A stretch of DNA of 64,000 nucleotides, taken from positions 7,152,591 through 7,216,590 of the forward strand of contig NZ_CP036262.1 in NCBI RefSeq assembly GCF_007741495.1, in the 5' to 3' direction. The stretch comes from Roseimaritima multifibrata. GTDB taxonomy: Bacteria; Planctomycetota; Planctomycetia; Pirellulales; Pirellulaceae. The translations under genes were made by a program, and so were the position numbers. Of the stretch, positions 26,096-33,312 are shown in pieces. Numbering within the stretch: position 1 is the first letter of the stretch; each line of letters starts with the position of its first letter. The notes beneath the pieces were generated by a model that was given only the letters and a program-made list of their open reading frames with translations, was not told where the DNA came from and made no database searches.

Positions 26096-28843
26096 CTATT
26101 CGCTTGGTTTACCGATCGAGAACAATTTGTCTTTGGTAGAAATGTACAGGCGATCGTTTGCGGCCACGACCGTACTATAGACACTGCTGCCCATAAAAAT
26201 TTCTTCAAGAGGCTCTTTGTTCTCTTTGCCGAATTCAAAGACAGCCACTTCACCGTCTTCGTCCCCGATAAACACTTTGCCATCGGCGATCAGCGGGCTA
26301 CCCCAGCTTTGCGCAAACATATCGTAGGTGAAGTGGACAATTGGTTTGCCGTCTTTGGTTCCTTTAGCGTCTAAGCAGTGGAAAATCCCCGAAAAGTCGG
26401 CCAGATAGAGAACGTCGTCTTTGATCGCGACGGTTCCGCAACTGCGGTGCATTTCTTCTTCGAAATCGATTTCACCATCTTCATTTTGGTCGAAGATGCT
26501 GTAATGCCAGACGACGGCTGAATTCGGATTATCGACAGCAACTTGTCCTTTTTCGGGCTCGACCGCTTGAATTCGGGTATGAGCCAATGGGACTCGTTCA
26601 TCCCCTTTGACTTCCAGAGCCAACTGCGGGCTGACGTCGCCACTCTTGGTTGGATCGATGCACCACAGGTGCCCTTCCCCTTCACCATGTTCAGGGTCTT
26701 GTCCCACAGCAACGTAGACCAAGTCATCGTAAATGACGGGGGTTGCGATGATATTGTTGCGAGTTCCCTCGCCACCAAGGATCCATTTCGATTCTTTTGG
26801 ATTGCAATCAAACTTCCAAAGCAGTTCCGGTTTGCCATCTTTGCCACGGTCGGCCTTAAAGCTGTACAGCCAGCCATCACCGCCGGCGAACAGGACTTGA
26901 GGAACTCCGTTGATTTCAGCAACCGAAGGACTGGACCATTGTCCGTGCAAAATGTTTTGCCCAGGCAATCCATTGGTCCAGAGAACTTCCCCGGTGTTCT
27001 TATCGACACAGATAAAACTAGGTGCCGAAGGAGCAGGCAGGTTGATGTGCGTTTCATCAATCCCGTTACTGGTGTTTACGAACAACAGATCGCCATAGGT
27101 AGTGACCGAGCAAGCGGCCATGTTGTGTTGGCTAACGCCCAGAGGGGCGGCCATCATATCCAGCACCCAGATAACGTCCGCTTCGTCTTTGTCATGAACG
27201 GAGAGCGCCTTAAAGACCGACAACCGAGGTCCGGCAACCTTCAAAGTCAGCTGACGATCATTACCGGCGATATTCCCGGTCAGTGTCCAGGCTTTTCCGG
27301 CGGTGGTCGTTTCGATTTTGGCGTCCCCTTTAAGAGGATGTCCTTGGTCTTCCAACATTTTTTTCAATGCGTCAGAGACCTTTCCTTCGTCAAGTGCGGC
27401 GACGGTATCGGCATAACCTTCGGCCGCAGCCGCCAAATCACCAACGCGAACGACTTCGTCTTTGATCGGTCCATTATCGACGCCATCGTGGAAACCTTTG
27501 GTGTCCAAACAGCGAACTTCGCCGCGGCTGGTCACAAACCATAAACGGTCTCCTTCGACCAACGAAGCGCTACAAACCCCTTGCAAAGGCCAGTCATGGA
27601 CTCGGCCGGTGATCAGTTTTTCACTGCTGTGCTGCCACAGAAATTTGCCATCCTTCTCGTCAAAGGCAAGCAAGCAACCGAGGTCGACATCGTTGGGGTA
27701 GCGAGGCAGATAGCCGGCTCCGTTGTTTGTTCCCACATAGACTTGGCCACCAGCAACCACTGGGTTTCCGTAGGTTTGGCTACCTAGGTTGGCGTACCAG
27801 TTGATGTTTTCGGCTTCGGCATTATCCCATTCGCCGGTACGGCGATCAAAATCGCCGACATTCCAGCTAGCAGGAAGGTTTTTTACGTTTGGGGTGTTAT
27901 TTCGAAGACGAGTCCCGCCCCACTGTGGCCAATCGCCACCCGCATTGAGGACGACTTGAGGATCTTCAACGCTGCTTTTGTCAGCGGAAACCTTCGCTTC
28001 TGGTTTTGCTTCGGCTTTTGCTTCTGGCTTCGGTTCAGCTTTGGGAGCTGGCTTAGCAGCCACTTTGGCTTCTGGCTTTGCTTCAGCTTTGGGAGCCGGT
28101 TTCGCAGCCATCTTAGGTTCTGGTTTTGGTTCGGCTTTGGGGGCTGGTTTCGCAGCGACTTTAGGTTCTGGTTTTGGCTCAGCTTTGGGAGCTGGTTTCG
28201 CAGCCGCCTTAGGTTCTGGTTTTGGCTCGGCCTTAGGAGCCGGTTTTGGAGCTGCGGCCACTTTCATTACCGGAGCCGGTTTCGCGGCGGCCGCGGCCGT
28301 TTGGTTGCTGCTTGGTTTTGCCTGGTTGGCGCGAGTCGCACCAAACGGGGATTCGGCTGGGGCAACCTGGATATTTGCGGAGCCACCGACGGTCGAATTC
28401 GATCCAAAGGGACGCATCCCCGCGGCAGTCGAATTCGAATTGAGAGGACGGAACCCAGCGGCGGTCGAATTCGATCCAAACGGTCGCATGCCGGCAACCG
28501 TGGAATTACTTCCTAGCGGGCGAAAACCAGCGACGGTTCGGTTCGATCCTGTCGTCCAATTCGACCCTATTGTCCGATTCGATCCCATTGTCCGATTGGA
28601 TCCAGACGTCTGGTTCGAAGCAGCTTGAAAGGACCCGATATCACCGATCGACGGAGCGGGCGGTTTGGCTGCTTTCTTCTCGACAGCTTCCCCATCGCTG
28701 ACATCGATATCAAGCGACACATCGACATCGTCGTAGTCCACGTCATCTACAGGAGGACGACAACCACCGAGGGACGTTGCAGCAACGCTTCCCAGCAGTG
28801 CGGCACCCAGCAGCATCGACCAAGCAGAAAATTCTTTATTCAT
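26096..28843 (-). CDS. PQQ-type beta-propeller lipoprotein with two low-complexity repeat regions
   Basis: A 915-residue exported protein. A lipoprotein signal ends in SLGGC (Cys28). An acidic segment follows (DDVDYDDVDVSLDIDVSD). Residues about 76-152 are short repeats of the type GSNRT and RPxGSNSTxAG. Residues about 197-285 are about eight copies of PAPKAEPKPEPK-like units, a Pro/Ala/Lys spacer. From about 304 (DWPQWGGTRLRNN) the rest is a PQQ-binding-like eight-bladed beta-propeller, with blade motifs such as GEVLWTNG and VYVGTNNG. The propeller contains an insertion with a VWVLDMMAAP-like stretch. The spacer may carry the propeller away from the outer membrane. No catalytic PQQ-dehydrogenase residues are evident, so a structural or BamB-like role is as likely as an enzymatic one. 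Confidence 0.88.
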   Translation of the reverse strand: MNKEFSAWSMLLGAALLGSVAATSLGGCRPPVDDVDYDDVDVSLDIDVSDGEAVEKKAAKPPAPSIGDIGSFQAASNQTSGSNRTMGSNRTIGSNWTTGSNRTVAGFRPLGSNSTVAGMRPFGSNSTAAGFRPLNSNSTAAGMRPFGSNSTVGGSANIQVAPAESPFGATRANQAKPSSNQTAAAAAKPAPVMKVAAAPKPAPKAEPKPEPKAAAKPAPKAEPKPEPKVAAKPAPKAEPKPEPKMAAKPAPKAEAKPEAKVAAKPAPKAEPKPEAKAEAKPEAKVSADKSSVEDPQVVLNAGGDWPQWGGTRLRNNTPNVKNLPASWNVGDFDRRTGEWDNAEAENINWYANLGSQTYGNPVVAGGQVYVGTNNGAGYLPRYPNDVDLGCLLAFDEKDGKFLWQHSSEKLITGRVHDWPLQGVCSASLVEGDRLWFVTSRGEVRCLDTKGFHDGVDNGPIKDEVVRVGDLAAAAEGYADTVAALDEGKVSDALKKMLEDQGHPLKGDAKIETTTAGKAWTLTGNIAGNDRQLTLKVAGPRLSVFKALSVHDKDEADVIWVLDMMAAPLGVSQHNMAACSVTTYGDLLFVNTSNGIDETHINLPAPSAPSFICVDKNTGEVLWTNGLPGQNILHGQWSSPSVAEINGVPQVLFAGGDGWLYSFKADRGKDGKPELLWKFDCNPKESKWILGGEGTRNNIIATPVIYDDLVYVAVGQDPEHGEGEGHLWCIDPTKSGDVSPQLALEVKGDERVPLAHTRIQAVEPEKGQVAVDNPNSAVVWHYSIFDQNEDGEIDFEEEMHRSCGTVAIKDDVLYLADFSGIFHCLDAKGTKDGKPIVHFTYDMFAQSWGSPLIADGKVFIGDEDGEVAVFEFGKENKEPLEEIFMGSSVYSTVVAANDRLYISTKDKLFSIGKPSE

Positions 28844-28924
28844 CAGATTATTATAGAAAGGGAGTTATAGGATTGGCTGACCGCAAAGTACGCTCCGCAA
28901 GGAGCCAACAGCGCGTGGTTTGAA

Positions 28925-31132
28925 TCAATCGTTGGCAATGACTTGGACATTGTCCAAATACAATTCCGCGTCTTTGGCATTCCCATACAAACCAGGGCTG
29001 CCCGTCAAGTTAGGAACCTCATCCCGTGCGGTGATGGTCCATTCCTTAGGTTCTGACTCGGTTTTGGGCCAAATCTTGCCGGTGACAATTGCCACTGGTT
29101 TGCCATCTTCTTCTTCAATCACGACTTTCAATTTCATCCGGTACCAAACATCTTCCTTCCAAGGGAAGTCGATGGTTGAGGCCATTCGCAACTGAGCTGC
29201 CCAGGTTCGAATCTGCAATTCTTGATTTTCACCCTGCAAATCGAGGACATAACCTTGGTTAACCAGTCCGATATCGGGCAACTTCTGGGCCTGACGAGCC
29301 CCCTTCGCATCCGCTTCGATGGTGTAGTTCGAAAGCGAACTAGGTCCCATCCAGGCTCGGCTACGTGCTCCCTTTGGAATGGTCGTAATTTTTACCAGTG
29401 CTGGGGATCCATCGACGGTGCGAATGACGTGTCGGTAACGAGCTCCGATCCAGGTGACGGGAGCGTCGTTGGCTTTGTCGAAATCAAATTTCCAAGGGAG
29501 CGGCGGGATCACTCGCATGCGAGCCTCTCCACTGATGTCCCCTAATTCCGCGACAACATCGACAGCGACATGTTCGTTCCCTTCAGGAGCGGTGTAGGTC
29601 GCACCTTCAAAGCTACCACCTCCGTTGACACGGTAGGTCACTTCCTGCTCACCGGGGATCCGTTGACCAAGTGCGTCATACAGGCGGGTTTCAAACTGTA
29701 CGGTTTCTCCGGGGGCGACAGTCGCTTCGGCGGGGATAACCTGAACCCAGGCAACCGCTGCGTCTTTGGCGGCGGCCGCTTGCTTGGCAGCAACAGGAAG
29801 CGCTTCGGCAGGTTTTGCATCCGCGTTACCGACGCAGTACATGGCCGATTTTCCGCGGAAGTAGAGTCGACCATTGGCGGCGATGGGCGAAGCGTTGAAG
29901 CCTTCATTGCGAATTCGGTCGCGGTTTAGCAGTTCCGCTCCGTCTGCGGTCGGTTTCAGAATCGCCCAGCGACCATTTTCGGTCAGGACATACAATTTGC
30001 CGTCAGCCACTAGCAGGCTGGACCACTGGCGGCTATCGCCCAGCGTGATCCGTTCGGCGATGAATTCACCTGTCTCCGCGTTGATCACATGCAATTTGCA
30101 GCGATCGTCGACAACATACAGACGTCCATCCAGTTCGACCGGCGTCGAACGACCGACAACAAGCTGTTCGATCTTCCAGGCCTCGGTCGCTTTTGTATCT
30201 TCTCCTGTACCGGTGATATCCAGAGCGACAATGGCTCCCATCGAGGTTCCGGAGACATTTTCTTCGCTATGACTTGCGAAGACTCGGTTACCAACCACCA
30301 ACGGCGTGGCAAATAGACCGCGTCGCGACAGCGCGTAGTGCCAGAGGGGTTTACCGGTTTGCGGCTGGAATCCCCAGACGCTTCCATCACCGGCTCCAAC
30401 GATCAGCTGTTGCTGTCCATCGATCGTCACCAAGGAGGGTGCCGAGTAGGTCGTATCATCTGGAAGGTCTCTGGTTCCGCTGAACCAGACGACTTTTCCG
30501 GTCCGTTTATCAAAACCGATGAATCGGTGATTTGGTTTAGCTTTATCAGCGTAGTTGATGATCACACCGCTGATAATTACCAGATCGTCGGCGATGATTG
30601 GGAAATTGGTCCGTCCCCCGTAGGTGCTCAGCATGCCGAATTGCTCGTGCAGCGGCAGGCTCCAGATGGTTTCGCCGGTTTCTCCGTTGATACAGAGGAA
30701 ATAGTCGCAGACGCCCAGGACGTAAACGTTCCCGGTTTCGGGATCACAGGCAACGCTGGACCAACCGACACGGGTATCGGGAACATCGGAGAGCCATACG
30801 TTGAATCGATTCTCCCAGAGGATTTCGCCGGTGGCCGCATCGGCACAAACGACCTTCTCTCCTTCGCGGGAGGTTCCCGGTTCGGCGCGCATGATCGTGT
30901 AGAGGCGATCATTCATAACCGTTGGCGTCGAGCGACCTCCGAGCTCTTCGTTCTTCCAAAGCAAGTGGCTATCGTCTCCCCCTTTGGCATCCCAGTGATC
31001 GGGCAGCCCGGTTTCGGGACTGTGTCCGTCGAATTGGGGACCACGCCAGTAGGTCCAATCAGCGGCTGGCAGGTAGGAGGTCACCGCGAGGAGGGCCGTG
31101 GTGACAAACAGGAGGTTCTTTGTCGTGGGCAT
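28925..31132 (-). CDS. Secreted PQQ-type beta-propeller protein
   Basis: A 735-residue protein with a signal peptide (cleavage near LPAA, about residue 24). Residues about 25-440 form a PQQ-like propeller that starts DWTYWRGPQFDGHSPETGLP, a motif common in planctomycete outer-membrane or periplasmic propellers, and has several WxY/VYVLG blade ends. Residues about 465-555 are an Ig-like beta domain (EATVAPGETVQFETRLYDA), and the last 180 residues are beta-rich and LamG-like by texture. Its ATG overlaps the stop of the cupin gene by one base (TAATG), so translation is coupled. Role unknown; related proteins are annotated as polyvinylalcohol dehydrogenase-like without biochemical proof. Confidence 0.87.
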   Translation of the reverse strand: MPTTKNLLFVTTALLAVTSYLPAADWTYWRGPQFDGHSPETGLPDHWDAKGGDDSHLLWKNEELGGRSTPTVMNDRLYTIMRAEPGTSREGEKVVCADAATGEILWENRFNVWLSDVPDTRVGWSSVACDPETGNVYVLGVCDYFLCINGETGETIWSLPLHEQFGMLSTYGGRTNFPIIADDLVIISGVIINYADKAKPNHRFIGFDKRTGKVVWFSGTRDLPDDTTYSAPSLVTIDGQQQLIVGAGDGSVWGFQPQTGKPLWHYALSRRGLFATPLVVGNRVFASHSEENVSGTSMGAIVALDITGTGEDTKATEAWKIEQLVVGRSTPVELDGRLYVVDDRCKLHVINAETGEFIAERITLGDSRQWSSLLVADGKLYVLTENGRWAILKPTADGAELLNRDRIRNEGFNASPIAANGRLYFRGKSAMYCVGNADAKPAEALPVAAKQAAAAKDAAVAWVQVIPAEATVAPGETVQFETRLYDALGQRIPGEQEVTYRVNGGGSFEGATYTAPEGNEHVAVDVVAELGDISGEARMRVIPPLPWKFDFDKANDAPVTWIGARYRHVIRTVDGSPALVKITTIPKGARSRAWMGPSSLSNYTIEADAKGARQAQKLPDIGLVNQGYVLDLQGENQELQIRTWAAQLRMASTIDFPWKEDVWYRMKLKVVIEEEDGKPVAIVTGKIWPKTESEPKEWTITARDEVPNLTGSPGLYGNAKDAELYLDNVQVIAND

Positions 31133-31500
31133 TAGGATTCGCTGGGAAGGAAGAATTCGTCGTTGGGATCAAATTTCGGAGTGCAAAACAGGATGACTTC
31201 CATCTCGCCGATCGCGCGATGATGCACGCCGGGGGGAATCAGCACCGCCATTCCGGGGTGCAAGGGATGGATTTGGCCATCCAATTCAATGGCTGCGTTC
31301 TCTTCGCACTTCACCACGACGTAGACCTCAGTCTGCTGTCGGTGGTAGTGCAGTTGGGCGTCTTTGCTGATTGAGGTGAGATGAACGGTTGCAGGGAAAT
31401 CGCCACGGTCGGCAAAAGCCCGCCGCGCCTCACCGCAGGGGCACGGAATTCCAGGCAGGGCTTTTAGATCGACCAGCTCATAAGTGGAAGGGTTGGCCAT
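31132..31500 (-). CDS. Cupin-domain protein
   Basis: A 122-residue single-domain cupin. The first motif supplies HYH-x4-E (LHYHRQQTEVYVVVKCEE) and the second PPGVHHR, giving the usual three-His one-Glu metal site. The N-terminus holds CPCGEARRAF, a pair of cysteines that may bind metal or be redox active. Family members range from isomerases to dioxygenases and sugar-binding proteins, so no reaction can be named. It is the first gene of the minus-strand run and is translationally coupled to the propeller gene (TAATG), which suggests a shared extracytoplasmic or metabolic task. It has no signal peptide. Confidence 0.85.
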   Translation of the reverse strand: MANPSTYELVDLKALPGIPCPCGEARRAFADRGDFPATVHLTSISKDAQLHYHRQQTEVYVVVKCEENAAIELDGQIHPLHPGMAVLIPPGVHHRAIGEMEVILFCTPKFDPNDEFFLPSES

Positions 31501-31876
31501 AAACGGGTGGGTAGCTGATAATTTCTAGGGTTTACGTAAAGGCTCTGCTTTATTTTATACCGATTGTTTCGATCATGCCATGAGATACTTCAAAGAAGCC
31601 GTTTTATCAGGAAAAACAAGTCAAACCGGAGTAATAGAAACAGTTTACCAAGCGGCGCAAAATCGCCCGGAAAGCTAACCATGGAGCAACTTCGTTCCGA
31701 TACCTTTTTCTGTCGCCCTGATGAAGCAGACGACTGACCTCTGTGTCAGTCATCTCCAAACAACTTGATTGGGGGGGCTTAAAGGAAGGGACCTCGCCAT
31801 GGGATGGCGTTGTACCAACCAGTGATACTGCAGCAAATAACGAGTACCAATCTTTCGATCGCTCGAAAGGTTTCCG

Positions 31877-31942
31877 GTCCTTGTTAACAGAGCGAAGTCA
31901 GCGGGCCGGGTGTCCGCACCCGGCTGGTGAGTGTTAACGGAC
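31877..31942. repeat. Large two-tier palindrome
   Basis: Outer arms GTCC-TT-GTTAAC (31877-31888) and GTTAACGGAC (31933-31942) enclose a GC-rich inner hairpin GCCGGGTG/CACCCGGC (31905-31924, loop TCCG). The inner part resembles the dispersed palindromes of the other intergenic repeats in style, though it is not the same sequence. It is neither followed by a T-run nor near a stop, so it is not a simple terminator. Confidence 0.7.
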
Positions 31943-32040
31943 ACAAGGAATCGATCGATGGCAACTTCGTCCACCGACTGACTCTTTAATCCAACCGGAC
32001 ATCGTTGTTTGCGAAGACACTGTATTGAACTGAAACAAAT

Positions 32041-32068
32041 ACGCTTCGGCGTTTAGGAGAAGATCTCC
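32041..32068 (+). promoter_or_regulatory. Leader hairpins that cover the ribosome-binding site
   Basis: ACGC-TTCG-GCGT (32041-32052) is a stem with the very stable UUCG tetraloop. Three bases on, GGAGA-AGA-TCTCC (32056-32068) is a perfect five-pair stem that contains the AGGAGA Shine-Dalgarno and ends at the ATG of the Cys-rich protein gene. The second stem would hide the ribosome-binding site, which suggests translational control. Confidence 0.5.
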
Positions 32069-32959
32069 ATGAAACGATCCATTCTTGTTGCTACCCTGGT
32101 TCTCGGCAGCTCAATCTGTTCGCAAAGCTTTGGGTTTGATTTACTAGACCGTATGCTCGGTCTTAAGGGTTGCGGAAGCAGCAGTGCTTGTTGCGAAGCC
32201 CCATGTTACGACGGTTGCGAGCCTGCTTGCGGCCTGGAATCAGCTTGCAACGATTGTTGCGAGCCAGCTTGTGGTGCTGAGTCCAAATGCTTGGGCGATC
32301 GCCTGTTCGGCAAGAAAAGTTGCTGCGAGCCAGCTTGTGGACTTGAGTCCTCCTGCAGCAGCTGCAACAGCTGCGAGCCAGCATGTGGACTTGAATCCTC
32401 ATGCAACAGCTGCAACAGCTGCGAACCAGCTTGTGGTGCTGAAATCGCTTGCGAACCTACTTGCTGCGACAGCGGATGCTGCTCGGGCAAACGTGGTTTG
32501 CTAGACAAATTGGTTGGCAAACTACGTAACCACCATTGCGGTTGCGACAGCATCTGCGACAGCGGATGCGGATCGCACTCAGCATGCGGATGTGGCGAAC
32601 CAGCTTGTGGCTGCGAATCGACTTTCGGTTGCAACAGCTGCGAACCAGCTTGCGGTGCTGAAATCGCTTGCGGACCTACTTGCTGCGACAGCCCTTGTGG
32701 CACCAAAAAATGTGGATTGTTGAGCAAACTGTTCGGCAACCTGAAGCACAAAAGCAGCTGCTGCGATAGCGGATGCGACAGCGGATGCGGATGTGGATCC
32801 ACCTACGCCGCTCCTCTAGCACCAGCTGCTGCACCTGCTCCGGCTCCTGTCACTGAAGAAGCAGCTCCTGCTCCTCCAGCACCAGTTGTCGATCCAAGTG
32901 CAAGCAACTTGCACAGCAAGCGTCGCGTCATTCAGGCCAGTGCCCTCTACGTTCGCTGA
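32069..32959 (+). CDS. Exported cysteine-rich CEPACG-repeat protein
   Basis: A 296-residue protein with a signal peptide (MKRSILVATLVLGSSICSQS, cleavage near SFGF). The mature part has about 48 cysteines, one in six residues, arranged in imperfect repeats built on CEPACGLESxC, CEPACGAEIAC and CCDSGC. Two segments, GLLDKLVGKLRNH and GLLSKLFGNLKHK, interrupt the Cys array at similar places, so the protein looks like a duplicated module. A Pro/Ala linker (APAAAPAPAPVTEEAAPAPPAP) and a basic end (SKRRVIQASALYVR) follow. I do not recognise a named family. The density of paired Cys suggests heavy disulphide cross-linking or metal binding outside the cytoplasm, for example in the protein-rich planctomycete envelope; this is inference. 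A terminator follows, so it is monocistronic. Confidence 0.9.
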   Translation: MKRSILVATLVLGSSICSQSFGFDLLDRMLGLKGCGSSSACCEAPCYDGCEPACGLESACNDCCEPACGAESKCLGDRLFGKKSCCEPACGLESSCSSCNSCEPACGLESSCNSCNSCEPACGAEIACEPTCCDSGCCSGKRGLLDKLVGKLRNHHCGCDSICDSGCGSHSACGCGEPACGCESTFGCNSCEPACGAEIACGPTCCDSPCGTKKCGLLSKLFGNLKHKSSCCDSGCDSGCGCGSTYAAPLAPAAAPAPAPVTEEAAPAPPAPVVDPSASNLHSKRRVIQASALYVR

Positions 32960-33005
32960 ATAAGCGAATGAGGATTCTGAATCCTTCAGACGTGACCTAA
33001 ACAAG

Positions 33006-33046
33006 AACGGTCTGATCAGTGCAAACTGATCGGACCGTTTTTTTTT
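33006..33046 (+). terminator. Strong intrinsic terminator of the Cys-rich protein gene
   Basis: AACGGTC-T-GATCAGT pairs with ACTGATC-G-GACCGTT around the loop GCAA, about 15 base pairs, and is followed by nine Ts. It lies 47 bases after the stop. Confidence 0.92.
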
Positions 33047-33312
33047 GGTTGGATGGTTTTGCCGATCAATGCAAACCTTCTCCCTCCGGTGGTGATGACG
33101 GACCTAATATCCGCCCTCTTCGCCCCCAACCTCCCTCCCAATCCCTACATTCCGCACAACAGCCCTCTCCTTCCACCCGGGGGGACTATTTCAACGATTG
33201 GATCGCTCCCCGCTTTTCTGGCGCTACTAAGTAACCGTTGGTGGCTTACTGCAGATCTCGCAGCAAGCCAACCCTTACGGGCCTCTACTTAAAAGCGCTG
33301 GGAGCGATTCTT

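Larger units (their letters stand above)
31501..32068. other. Long intergenic region with several hairpins
   Basis: About 570 bases between divergent genes. It holds three inverted repeats: GACTGAC/GTCAGTC (31732-31751), CTTTCGA/TCGAAAG (31852-31869) and the large palindrome 31877-31942, plus the structured leader at 32041-32068. The open frame at 31743-31937 runs through these palindromes and has no start signal or family match. Both promoters must lie here, but I cannot place them confidently. Confidence 0.6.

Noticed and set aside
27978..28628. Plus-strand Ala/Gly/Phe-rich frame
   Set aside because: Antisense of the PAPKAEPKPEPK and SNST repeats in the PQQ lipoprotein gene; no ribosome-binding site and no own family.
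31743..31937. Small plus-strand frame upstream of the Cys-rich gene
   Set aside because: It crosses the hairpins, ends inside the large palindrome, and lacks a ribosome-binding site.
32206..32802. Minus-strand Gln/Pro/Ser-rich frame
   Set aside because: Mirror of the CEPACG repeats of the Cys-rich gene; the sense strand has a signal peptide, ribosome-binding site and terminator.
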